A stretch of DNA of 64,000 nt from Sporobolomyces roseus (taxonomy: Eukaryota > Basidiomycota > Microbotryomycetes > Sporidiobolales > Sporidiobolaceae): assembly GCA_016617785.1 (NCBI GenBank), contig JADILM010000002.1, positions 682,001 through 746,000 on the forward strand, in the 5' to 3' direction. The position numbers were made by a program, and so were the translations under genes. Below are positions 24,001 to 35,493 of the stretch, piece after piece. Below the pieces are notes generated by a model. The model made no database searches and was not told the origin of the DNA. It saw only the letters and a list, made by a program, of their open reading frames with translations. Position 1 is the first letter of the stretch. Each line of letters opens with the position of its first letter.

Positions 24001-27000
24001 TTTGTCAACAGGAAAAGGACACCTCTGTTCGAATCTCGATCCTTCACAATCCTACAGAACACTACGAAGCTCATCCGTGGACGCTCTCTAACGTTCTCTA
24101 CCTCCTTCATCATTACGGTAGCTTTGAAGACCTCCTCCCATCCGAGCTCATCGCATGGATCAATCTGAACCTTACCGTCGGAGGTCCCGTAACGAAAGAT
24201 GGCAAAGATTGGACGATCGAGAACCCGCTTCGATCAATGCTCAAACAGGGAGTCGAGGATGAACAATCTATCGACGCTCAGCTGTTCTGGGAGGAAGTAC
24301 AATGGCTCGCCTTCAAACTCGGGATTCAACCTGGACAAAACGGAATCTTGATCAACGGTCGAGTGAGCCAACCTCTCCTCGTTCTTCCTTCCGACCTCCT
24401 TTGCTGACCAGCTCATGAATCGTAACTATAGGTGATCGGACCTTTCCCGGATGGAGCATTCGGACTTCCCGATCTTCGAGCACTTCTCTCGTATGAGCTC
24501 GAAAAGCGCATCAACTCGGTCGTAGCTGCTGTCAACGCTACAACCTTCGACATGTATTCTCTCACTCGGTATGCTTCCCACTCGAGATCTCGAGGATCAC
24601 GCAAGAAGCTGACTTGTGTTTCACAGCTCGCAACAATCCAAGTTCTACAATCTTGCTTCTTCAATCGTTCAACAAGCATATCTTCCAGATCCAGCTGTCG
24701 GACTCTTCGGAGGTATCTCGAACGAGAGGCGTCGAGACTACATGTCACTCGAGGGGAAGCACTCGTGAGTCCCGATCTCCCATTGTCATTCGAACTTTCG
24801 CTGATTACTGCCGACACTTCGACAGATTGATCTCCAGCTCGAGTGACGCAGGAGCTCTCTACGAGATCGCCGTCATCGTCGATCCAGCTACGGAACTCGC
24901 GCAACGTTGGGCTCCCATCATCGAAACTCTCGCTTCTCTCGAAACTGTTCACCTTCGACTCTACCTCAATCCGACGTTCCACCTGACCGATTTGCCTATC
25001 AAACGCTTCTACCAGTACACTCTCAATCCCACTCTACGATTCGACGAAGCGACTGGACAAGAACTTCAACCTTTTGTTCGATTCGACAACGTTCCCGAAG
25101 ACGTCCTCCTCACCTTCGCTGTCGATGCTCACAAGTCATGGCTCGCATTCCCGAGATCAAGTGTACACGATCTCGACAACATCCGGCTTAAGGATCTTCC
25201 CGAGTGGTCGAGGAAAGAAGGTGTCAAGACAGTTCTCGAACTCGAATCTCTCGTCGTCGAAGGTCATGCTCGAGACATGCCTTCCTCAAAGCCTCCTCGA
25301 GGCTTACAGCTCGAGCTATCGAGTGGATCGTCGACCTCAACAGGTTTGGTCAAGGTTGAGTAAGACCAACTTTCCCTTGTGTCTGGCTGCAAGACTTTGC
25401 TGACTCTCCGCTCGGTTCAGTACGATCGTCATGGCCAATCTAGGTTACTTCCAGCTCAAAGCGAACCCTGGTGTATGGCGTCTCGCACTTCGACCTGGCA
25501 AGAGCTCCGAAGTGTACGAGATCGAAAGTATCGGAGCAGATGGTTGGAAAAGCGCCGATTTGGCAAAGACGGGCAATTCCCTCATCGTCTCGACACTCGA
25601 AGGCCTTACCCTCTATCCTCGCTTCTATCGTCGACCTGGACACGAAGAGACGGAACTTCTCGACGAGGCTTCCGAAATCGCAACGAGGACAAACTCAGCT
25701 TCAGACTTCATCACTCGGCTCAAATCGATGTGAGTTCTCCTTCTTTCTCAGAGACTTGAACGACAGATCATTGAACTTGCTTTCCATCTGCAGGATTCCG
25801 TTCTTCGCCCCGAAAGGATCCAACGATTTGATTGCGACTTCGAAGAAAGCCGATATCAACGTTTTCACCGTCGCTTCTGGTCTACTCTATGAGCGTATGG
25901 CGTTCCTCATGATCGTATCTGTACTTCGGCACACGAAGAGTACCGTCAAATTCTGGTTCATTCAGAACTTCCTGTCTCCGTCGTTCAAGGCTTTCATCCC
26001 TCATATGGCTCGAGGTACGCTGACTCTCCCTCATTCCGGTAGCGCTCGGCTGATATACATGATCGACAGAGTATGGATTCGACTATGAGCTCGTGACGTA
26101 CAAGTGGCCTCATTGGCTGCGCGATCAGAAGGAGAAACAACGAACGATTTGGGGGTCAGTCACTTTGCTCTTTCTCCGCTTCACAGCCTTGTTGACGCGT
26201 CTCGTCGTGCACAGATATAAGATCTTGTTCCTCGATGTCTTGTTCCCTCTCGAGCTCGACCGAGTCATCTTTGTCGACTCTGATCAGTAAGTTGCTGTTT
26301 GCTTTCAAACGGCCCGAATTCTCACCTTCCTCGCTTCCCTTAGGATCGTACGAGCGGACCTCAAAGAGCTGATTGATCTCGATCTGGAGGGCGCGCCTTA
26401 CGCTTACGCACCGATGGGAAATGATCGCGAAGAAACAAAGGGTTATCGTTTCTGGGATTCTGGGTGAGTACTCGGATTCAGTAACGGGTAACAGGCCTTT
26501 AAGTCATCCCTTTCCCCTCTTAGATACTGGAAGCAACACCTCAACGGACGTCCTTATCACATCTCAGCTCTTTACGTCGTCGATCTCGACAGGTTCCGAC
26601 AGATCGCGGCGGGAGATCGACTTCGTCAACAATATCAGGTATGTTCTCGAGCTCTCTCGTACAACGCGTGCTTTCTTCCCGATACTGACGGCTTGGCTCT
26701 GCAGGCTTTGACCGCTGATCCCCATTCTCTCGCCAATCTCGATCAAGATCTCCCGAACAACATGCAGAACTCGCTACCCATTGTGAGTCAAGTCTTCGAT
26801 ACCGGGAGAGATTGCGCTGACTCTCGTGACCTTACAGTACACCCTCGATCGCTCTTGGCTTTGGTGTGAAACATGGTGCAGCGACGAAAGTTTGGCTACG
26901 GCGAAGAGTACGTTCTGTCTTTCGCTCACTCCCGATCGCCCAGTTCTCCGAGCTGATGTCGTTTCTGGTCCTATTCTACAGCTATCGATCTTTGCAACAA

Positions 27001-27256
27001 CCCGAAAACGAAGGAACAAAAGCTAGCTCGAGCTCGTCGATTAATACCAGAATGGACAGTTTACGATGACGAGGTCGCTGCCCTCGCTCGACGCATCGCA
27101 TCCGAATCAACAGCCTCGAGTGATGACAGTGGCGAGCTAGCTGCATTCGGCGTCAAGGCAGACGAGTTGGAACAAGCAGTTCAGCAGAAGAAGGAGCGGG
27201 AAGAAGTCATCGAGGAAACGAAGAAGCTAGGCGGACATGTCAAGGATGAGCTGTAA
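21023..27256 (+). CDS. UDP-glucose:glycoprotein glucosyltransferase (ER folding sensor)
   Basis: UGGT reglucosylates misfolded N-glycoproteins in the ER lumen so that they re-enter the calnexin cycle. I start at the ATG at 21023 ([20 protein letters not shown]), which gives a clean signal peptide; an in-frame ATG at 20963 is possible. An intron at about 21146 rejoins to give [18 protein letters not shown], the N-terminal thioredoxin-like region. The long middle carries further thioredoxin-like and beta-rich regions. The glycosyltransferase family 24 domain starts near 25855 with [15 protein letters not shown] and has [14 protein letters not shown] (the DxD metal site), [19 protein letters not shown] and [13 protein letters not shown]. 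The last residues are HVKDEL, a classical ER retrieval signal. It has some twenty exons and a full-length product near 1,500-1,600 residues. It could also be called Kre5/Gpt1-like. Confidence 0.93.
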
Positions 27257-27569
27257 ATAAGTAGAAGCAGTAGAGATTGTATACTTCGGAAATAGACGGA
27301 TTCGTTTTCAACGTTTTTGACTTTGACTCCGCCTCGATGCCTTGCCTCGCTCGCTTGCCTCACTCGATGCGGTCTGCTCTCCTGGACATACACGAGTACA
27401 TAGCACGAACGTTACAGACATCCAAGGAAGAACAAAGATCTAAAAAAATGTGAGGAATTCACCGTTGAGGGAAGGAAGCGAAATCGCGATTCGGATAAGA
27501 TAAGGTACAGACTGAGAGATCTCTCCGACAAATACCGGAAGCACAGAAGGTGAGAATGCAACAGTCCCT

Positions 27570-30500
27570 TCAAATTGATGGAACTCGTTTCTTCTCTTCG
27601 TTCGATACCTCTTGATGAAGCTGGGATTCGCTTGACGCGTCGTGTAAGAGACCCATTTGGGAGCTACAGGCGTCAACAGGGTCAGCACGCACGAGGGCGG
27701 TCGACGAGACCTGGGGAGGAAAGGCGAGCTCACACATCGTAGCCATTCTCGACGAGGTATTCCTTGAAGATTGCGTCCTCAATCTTCATGTGGTCACCTA
27801 TGACATCGCAAGAGCATGTCAGCAATCTACAGGGGTTGCTGATGATGATAATAGCTCACTCTTGACTTCGGGAACGAGAACGAGAACGATCAAAGCTGAC
27901 AAGAACGCCAAACCACTTCCAATCCAGAAAGGACCTGAGGTCTGACGAGGTCCTTCGGGGAAAGCGTCGATGATAGCAGGGAACGCCCAAGTGCCGCTAA
28001 AGAGCGAGAAACGACAAAACCGAGAAATCAGCTTTTGCGTCGTTTTTCGCAAGTTCGTCGAAATGGATGAATTCGAGACTTACACGAAAGCACCGACTTT
28101 ACCGATAGCTGCAGCGAGACCGTACAGCTGGCCACGTACCTGCCAGAGCGTCAAGGAAAGAAAGTGAAAGAGTGTAGAAAGCAAAGGCGAAGAAAGGGAG
28201 AAAAGAAAGTGTTCGATCGAGGCGGGAGACGTTATCAGCATCTAGCCGGGCGTACTGAGCTGGGGAGTCGAGTACTTACAGCTGTGGGCCATGACTTTGA
28301 AGCGAGCAGACCGAGGCAAAGTCCAGGACCTGCAGGGATGAGAAATTAGCTTCTGCCGGAGAGGAAGGAATCAGTGCGAAAGGGCAAACGGACCTGCTTC
28401 CCCTAGCGAGAGGAAGATTCCGTAGACAACGGCGAAGGCAGAGACATGCTCAGTAAGCCGAGTGTAGAGTCCGGACATTATGAAGCCAATGATTCCTTGA
28501 AGGCAAAGGAAAGTGATTATTTGGCGCTTTGGGCCGAGCCAATCAAGTAGGAATGATCCTCCCTACTCAAAAGAGTCATCAGCACTGCTTTACTATTACT
28601 CTATTAGCAGATGAGAGCTTACAATGGTTCCAGGGAGATAGAACGCGTTGATGATGATGTTCCTGAAAAAAGGGGTCAAAGAGTCAGATTCTGTCGGCAC
28701 TGCTATGCGTTGGTAACGTACCAGGCGAAGACTGTTGTGAGCGCAGTAGATCCTCCGGTGATTGTATCGACAATCTGAGTAAGGAGAATTCAGTCAGTCA
28801 ACGAAAGAAAGCAAAAAGGGAATGTTGGCTCACTTCGGATGAAAAGAGACCCTATAGGGACATCAGGAGAAGAGTTTGACGTCAGAGATAGGTACTAATA
28901 GTCAGTAGATGGTTCGGGGTTACTTACGAAGGGGTAGACCTGTTGCAAGAAAGAAAAGTCAGTGCTGTTTAGCTAGGAGGCGAAGCCTGTCCTTGCCTCT
29001 TCTTGAGGCAGCACTAGCCCACATGTGGGAGGCAACATGTAAGACTCACAATGAAATCGTAAAGAAACCATGCCAAAGAGACTCCAACGATTGAACGCCT
29101 AAGGCAAACGAAAGAAGTCAGCTCGGCCACTACAGACGATTACCTTTTACAGATAGTGGACTAACCAGTACTTCTTGAACACCAGACCGTAGGGTACATT
29201 TTTTTTGATTGCTCCTTGTTCGTAAGCGGTCGCTTCCTTCAACATCACTAATCTCCAGAGTAAGACTCCCATCGCAGGGACCAATCCTAGCCCAATGCTG
29301 ACCCTCCAGACCGCTCGAAGATGATCCTCACCAAAGATCCAGATGCAAACGAGGGGAACGCTGGAGTAGCGGAACCGAGGTCGACGGAAAGGAGAAGTCG
29401 AGTCGAGTTGAACGGAGGCAATGATGGCGAGGGTAGAGATGACAAGTTCCGCGAATAGAGGATGAGTGTGAGGCACGGTGAGGGGGTGGACAGAGTCGGC
29501 AGGGCGTAGAGAACAGAGGAATACAAAAGTACAGGTCAGTGCTGAAAATCGTTTCCCGGTCTAGCTCGACGACCGCTTACAAAGCCGCAACAACAAAGCC
29601 AATATCGATAGCAGTGTTAGTGGACAAACCGAATAGGAGATGTTGAATCTTGGGATTGATCTCCTTTTCCTCCGTTGCTTCACTGTTTTTCGAAAAATAA
29701 GATTAGCTTCTTTCGGGAGCGAAAGGGAGTAAAGTGGCTGCGAACGAGGAGGCAACAGAGCCACTAGGATATTCTCCTTCCTCAACAGAAGAACCGTGGT
29801 TGCGTTAGTCAAGTCTAGGAGCGAGATGAGGGGCTAATGAAGGAATGATTCCGTGTCGAAATCAAAAACTCACCTCCGATTCCAACTCCCGACAAACATC
29901 TGTAGGCAATCAAAGCCTGTAACATCCCTTTGACGCTGCCCCCTGCGCCGTAAGCTCCGGCTGAAAGAGCGGTGAAAATGATGATAATGGCGGAAGCCGA
30001 GAACATTCCAGCCTTTCTCCCGAACCTGTCAACCAAGTAGCCCCAGGCGAGCATACCGACGACTGTGAACATGTCAAGGGCGAGTCACTTTGAGCGAAAT
30101 CCCGCAGAGTTGACGAATGAAGACAGCGAAAAGACGAAACTGACCGGTTCCGACGAAACCCATTGACGAGAACAGCGTTGAATAGTTCGTGTCTGCATAC
30201 TCGTTTGGATATAGACGACGTAAGATAGTATTGATCTCTCCAACGATTCCATTCTGAGTTCAAGTTGCGTATGGTCAGAATTTGCGAAAATCACATTACA
30301 TGCCGGGAAAGTGACGGTACGGTACTCACAAGATATCCATCCATAAACAACGCCGTACTAGTGATCGGAATCGAGAGCGAGAGCGAAGAGCGCAACAGAG
30401 GCCAGGAACGAAGAGGATAGAAATGGAGCTGTTAGCCGACTACGATCACGGAGAACTTTGGAGGTGAGGAACCAGTACTTACCCGCATGCGAATACTACT

Positions 30501-30670
30501 GAGATCTGTATCACGTAGAACCATAGAGAAGAGGTTTAGCGAAGATAAGGAAATGTGGGCGGCGAAAAATAGGTGGAGCCACAAGGGAAACTTCGAGAAG
30601 TGAGACTCACGCTTGACCACATAGTCTTCTTCCTCGGTACACTCCTCACTGACTCTTCTGTTACTGACAT
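27570..30670 (-). CDS. Git1-type major facilitator (glycerophosphodiester/phosphate:H+ symporter)
   Basis: Git1-type carriers import glycerophosphoinositol or glycerophosphocholine at the plasma membrane, and some relatives carry phosphate. The start ATG at 30670 opens MSVTEESVRSVPRKKTMW. Many small exons follow, with ISVVFACG and FMDGYLNGIVGEINTIL (TM1 region), LAWGYLVDRFGRKAG (the MFS A-motif) and YRCLSGVGIGGE. Later come YPVGSVAASE, GEDHLRAVWRVSIGLGLVPA, NVPYGLVFKKYWWSIVGVS and FLYDFIVYPFGLFSSEIV. The end is LEYLVENGYDV-like (read here as KEYLVENGYDV) spliced to SQMGLLHDASSESQ, with the stop at 27570. About twelve membrane segments are expected. One intron begins with the non-standard donor GTCCGT (near 28395). 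The substrate is inferred from family only. A partial inverted copy of its exon/intron stretch 28027-28416 lies at 34824-35222. Confidence 0.87.
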
Positions 30671-30993
30671 TCTTGTAGCTAGCGTTGTCGAGAGCCGAGC
30701 GATGGGCGAAGGAAGGGGGAAAAACAAAGCGAATTCCAATTTACCACCTCTCCGACTCCAAAATTGGATTTCGATTTGTGGGGTAGGAATGAAAAGTCTC
30801 ATCGGTTCCCGGCACCAAAAGGCTAGTGGGAAACTTGCTCAACGTGCGGAACGAGACAACGTGCAGCTTCAAGGAACGTCGAGTCTAAGCTACACTACAA
30901 TACAGCACTGTAAGAGAGGACCACTACGAAAGATACAGAGGAAGACGAAACGAAAGCACCGCTGTACAACCTTTGACTACCCGAACAATGAGA
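30671..30993. other. Intergenic region between MCM2 3' end and Git1-like start
   Basis: This 323-bp stretch is upstream of the Git1-like gene and downstream of MCM2, both on the minus strand. It probably holds the MCM2 polyadenylation region and the transporter promoter. No gene or clear motif was seen. Confidence 0.5.
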
Positions 30994-33900
30994 TCACGAG
31001 AACGATTTGACGATTGAATCACCCTTGCGAGAGTAACGGTGAACCTTGACGAAGAGATCTGACTTGAAGAATGGTTCAATGTCGTGAATATCGATCTCTC
31101 CAGCCTGCACAGAAATAGCTTCGAGTCGATTAAAGCATGTAAGAGGAGGAGGAGAGACTGAAAGACTCACCTTGCGAGAAAGCTCTTCGACTCGGACGGA
31201 TACTGAGTCGGGATGTTGTCCACTCTTGACGGCGAGGTAACGAGCGCGATCCTTGATGAGGTTACCGAGAAGGAAAGCGAGAACCTCATCGTTGTCCTTT
31301 GCGACTCGGAGATATTTCCTAGAGTGATGAAAACAACGTCAGCGATTTGAAACGGGACGGTTAGAAGGATCTGACTCACCTGAACCCACGCTGTAGTTGC
31401 TTCTTGATACTCGACTTTTGAGCCGAAACGAAACTGCCGACCATGACTTGAATCGCGAGATCGATATCATCACTCCTCACGTACTCCCTCAAATGCATCT
31501 TGGCACTAGCTTCAGCCATTCGGATCATTGACTCGAGGTGACGGACGGTGATAGGGTAGGAACCAGTTGAAATTGATTCTCGTCGAAGTTCAGAGTAGAG
31601 TCGAGAGATCTTCTCTTGATCCATCATGTGTAGTTGAGGCTTGACGCGATCTCGAGCGTACTGAATGTATTTGCGGAGGAGATCTTGCGGGATGAGCTAT
31701 ACGAAAGAGGGAGAATCAGGATCAGTAAGCGAAGCTAAGAGCGAAAAAGACTTCGAAACTCACGTCGTCGTCGATCAAGCCGTTTGCATTCACTTCGTCC
31801 TTCTCAGAGTCAAAGTTGGGGTGACTTCGAGTGTGAGAACCAACGACGAAGTTGGCCAGCATCTCGTCGATACTCGGATCCGCCTCATCCTTGACGACGC
31901 AAAGAATGTCGAAACGAGAGAGAATGGGTTCGGTGAGCTCGACGTTCTGCGAGAAGGGGATTGTTGGGTTGTAGCGTCCTCGGATCGGATTGGCAGCTGC
32001 GACGATAGCGCAACGAGCTTGAAGAGTTGTGACGATACCGGCTTTCGAAATTGAAATCGATTGTTGTTCCATAGCTTCGTGAATAGACGTTCTGTGATCG
32101 AGAAGCGAGTCAGTGTGCGCATTGTGAGAGAGAAAGGGAGAGCAGACTTACCGATCAGAATCGTTCATCTTGTCAAACTCGTCGATCAAGCAGACTCCCT
32201 TGTCGGCCAGAACCAAAGCACCTCCTTCCAACGTCCACTCCCTAGTAACCGGATCTTTCCTGACACTCGCAGTCAATCCTACCGCTGAAGCTCCCTGTCC
32301 CGTGGCGAAGACTGCTCGATTCGCAGTCTTCTCGACGTATTTCAAGAATTGAGATTTGGCGGTACCAGGATCTCCGAGTAACAGGACGTTGATATCTCCA
32401 CGAATTCGATGCTTGCGATTGATGTCTTTGGGGACACCTCCGAAGAGGGATAGGGCGACTCCAGTCTTGATATCGTCGTGACCGTAGATCGAAGGAGCCA
32501 TAGACTTGATAATTCGCTTGCCAATACGATCGTCTCGCGCGAGTGCCCGAATCGCCTTCTCGTCGTCTTCAGTAAGACGGAACGAAGCAAAGAGATCCTC
32601 CTTCTTGTTGATGTGATTCGCTTCGAGAACCGTCGAGAAGACTGGGAAACCGTTCTTGACGTTGAGAGAAGTGTCAAAGTTGTTTCGGTAGATACCCGTT
32701 ACCTCCTGAGATTTTTCAGACATCGCAATCAGTAACTAGCGAGGTTGGAGGGAGGAAGAGGCTAAACTCACAACTTCGTCTCCTGGTTTCGCAGAATCGA
32801 TGAGATCCCAAAGGAGAATGACTTCACGGTGACGAGGGAGACGACCAGCGGGGACCGAGCCAGGTGATTCTTGTAGTGTGAGCTTTTGGTAGTTTCGATA
32901 AACAGTCTGTAAAGCGAGACGAGGTGAGATTTTGTTCGAAACAAAGTGTAGAGGGAAAGCGACAAACTTGTTCTGAATTGACAGTGAAAGGCCCTTTCGA
33001 GTTGCAGGAGCTGCAGAAACTGATCTTGATCTCACTAGTTGCATCTTGGTAGAAAGGACCAAGGACTTCTCCGCACTTGTTGCAGTCGAACTTGACGTAT
33101 TTGAGTTGAGGGAAGACTCCTGAACGACGAGTAACGACACCGCTCACTCGAACGAGGGCGTCGAGATGTGATTGACGGAGATCGCGAAGGGTGTAAGAAG
33201 TAGGTAATTCGGTGATACGAACGTGGACTTCGGCGTGAATGCGAGTGTAGTGAGGGAAAGCGAGGAGGATGACTTCGAGGGCGACATCGTCGAAGAGGGG
33301 AAGCATGGAAGAAGGACAGTTGGCGAGGAAGTAGGCGAGGATAGCCTTTGAGTCGGTCAAGTGGAGGAATGAAACTTCCAGCGATTCAGAGTTGACTGTT
33401 TTGACAGGAGCGCAAGATTAGCTCGAGTTTCAGAAGAAGGTGGACTCGCTACGGGACGTACGTTGACCGAGTTGATTGATGCGAGATCCGTAAGTGGATT
33501 CGTTGTTCTCGTCGGTGTAGGTGAGGAGGAAGTTCTTGAATTCTCGCATGATCGTCTTCTTCGTTCGAGGGTCTTCAATCCATTGTGCAAGGGAATCGGC
33601 TCGAATGTCGGAAAGTTGTTCAATCGGCATCTCCTACATGGTGTCAAACCGTCGTAGTCAGTAGGTCTGCACGTCGAATGAGAAAGGATTCGAAAACGAA
33701 CATCGTCGAATCCAGCTTCATCATCTCCCATAGGCTCATCGTAATTCCTCCTTTGCCTTCTTCGACCCAACAGTCCACCTTCATCTTCACTGTCTTCTTC
33801 ATCACTCGCCAGGAACTGAGGAATCCTCGCTTTCCTTCTCTCTCCAGCAGCTCCAGCAGCCCTGTTCGCCCTTCGGTCACGTCTGTCCATACGGTCTTCT

Positions 33901-34304
33901 GCCGCTCGCCTCGCGTCCATATCATCCGAGAACTCGTCATCATCGTTCAGATCTCCCGCATCGTAAGCGTCCAGTTTCCTGTTCTCGATGTAATCATTTC
34001 CCATCTCATCTCCGAACAAATCTTCTCCATCCTCTTCTCCTTCATCCAGATCACCATCTTCCTGTCCTAAGATCTCTTCCTCGTCGAAGTCTGAAGTAGC
34101 TGGAGGAGGTGAACTGCCGGGGAGAGAACCTGCTGGAGTTGATGCTTGTGCCATTGCCGCATCTTGATCTGATGAAGGTGCTGCTGGTTGATTACGCGAC
34201 ACTGAGCGTCTACGCTTCTGCGCTGAAGATGGAGGAGCCTATAACAGTCGAGTGAGGTTAGTTGGAAAAGCAGGAAAGAGGAGGTGAAGAATCGCGTTCA
34301 CCAT
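30994..34304 (-). CDS. MCM2: DNA replication licensing factor Mcm2
   Basis: Mcm2 is a subunit of the MCM2-7 replicative helicase. I take the ATG at 34302-34304 as the start; it is followed at once by an intron (about 34239-34301), because reading on meets an in-frame TAG and splicing gives [13 protein letters not shown]. The acidic N-terminal tail ([18 protein letters not shown]) matches Mcm2's histone-binding and Cdc7-target region. Next come the zinc-finger cysteines (FDCNKCGE and FCSSCNSKG, about 33000-33090), Walker A ([12 protein letters not shown], about 32350-32390), Walker B ([10 protein letters not shown], near 32165-32195) and the arginine finger (LSRFDIL, about 31905-31925). The protein ends [10 protein letters not shown] at 30994. 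All MCM hallmarks are intact. The ATG-only first exon is the one odd feature. Confidence 0.95.
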
Positions 34305-34823
34305 TTGACGGAGAAGCTCTAGAGGGCGAGCGGAGGCTTGTAGGGGGTACTAGAGTGATATCTTGAGGTGGGAGAGGCGAGCAGACGAAGCGAGAGGCTG
34401 AGGGAGAGAACAGAACCAACGCGTAGGAGATTTGGGCACTTTCGAGAGAAACTCTGACACCAACTCTCTATACTACTCTGAGCGACGGTAGGTTGCGCTT
34501 GAAGTGCTTTTCAAGCAATCAGACACGCTTTCCCTTGGTCGAGAAGTCGAGCACAAAAATGCAGCTTTTCTTCGCAGACGAATTGCAGACGAACGACGAG
34601 TCACAGAGTCCATGCAAGCGAGACAGCACCAGTGCATGCCGTCTTGGTCGAAACTTTCGTCTTAGCGGGACTTGAGTCTGCAGGTTCGTGGGTTCGTCGA
34701 GCGAGCAACGGTCGACGAGCTCGGGGGAAATTGGAAGGAACTTTCGCATCCTCCCGATCCATCCTTTCCAACGCCGTTACTATCTTGTGGAGGAGTTTTA
34801 GCCTGCTTGTGGAGCGTGCAATG
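34305..34823. other. MCM2 upstream region, no gene seen
   Basis: About 520 bp lie between the MCM2 start codon (minus) and the Git1-fragment boundary. The stretch must contain the MCM2 promoter and 5' leader. The open frames here (for example 34632-34997 plus) show no family features. Confidence 0.45.
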
Positions 34824-35222
34824 CTTCCTCTCGCTAGGGGAAGCAGGTCCGTTTGCCCTTTCGCACTATTCCTTTCTCTCCTGCGGAAGCTAATTTCTCA
34901 TCCCTGCAGGTCCTGGACTTTGCCTCGGTCTGCTCGCTTCAAAGTCATGGCCCACAGCTGTAAGTACTCGACTCCCCAGCTCAGTACGCCCGGCTAGATG
35001 CTGATAACGTCTCCCTCCTCGATCGAACACGTTCTTTTCTCCCCTTTCTTCGCCTTTGCTTCCTACGCTCTCTCTCCAATTTCGCTCCTCGACGTTTCTT
35101 ACAGGTACGTGGTCAGCTATACGGTCTCGCTGCAGCTATCGGTAAAGTCGGCGCTTTCGTGTAAGCTCACAATTTCATCCATTCCGACGAACTTGCGAAG
35201 AACGACGCGAAAAGCTGACTTC
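34824..35222 (+). pseudogene. Inverted partial copy of the Git1-type transporter gene
   Basis: This ~399-bp stretch on the plus strand matches the minus strand of the Git1-like gene at 28027-28416. It starts inside one exon (FLSLGEAG), runs through a complete intron, the exon for PGLCLGLLASKSWPTA, a second intron and the exon for VRGQLYGLAAAIGKVGAFV, and stops within the next intron. By eye the first ~216 bp differ at about 6 positions; the second intron is more diverged. In the ~130 coding bases compared I see only three changes, all at synonymous third positions. Intron retention shows it arose through DNA, not by reverse transcription. It lacks a start, a stop and about 90% of the gene, so it cannot encode a transporter. 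Confidence 0.88.
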
Positions 35223-35493
35223 GCAATTTCGAATGGAGTACGCTTCTTTCCCACCGAATTCCCTCTTAAGACTCTGGCTTTCGCGCAGAGAACATACTCG
35301 CGCGAAGCTGAGAGCTCAGGTATTCGAAGCGAGGGAGGAAGGTGAATCACAGAGAGTCGATGACAGAACATTTTGACTCTACTTCACTTGTACTGAACGT
35401 AACTGAAACATACTGACAGAAGACACTGATACTGATAATTGAGATAATGTCCGTAAGCTCGCCAAGAGCGTTTTATAGCTTCTTCTCTCCAAT

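Noticed and set aside
27733..27782. Git1-like protein ending at the TGA just after NGYDV
   Set aside because: Splicing at GTGAGC after DV joins SQMGLLHDA in frame, which fits the family C-terminus better.
34305..34823. A gene upstream of MCM2 on the plus strand
   Set aside because: Several overlapping frames of 60-120 codons exist, none with a domain; the region is better explained as promoter plus the start of the Git1 fragment.
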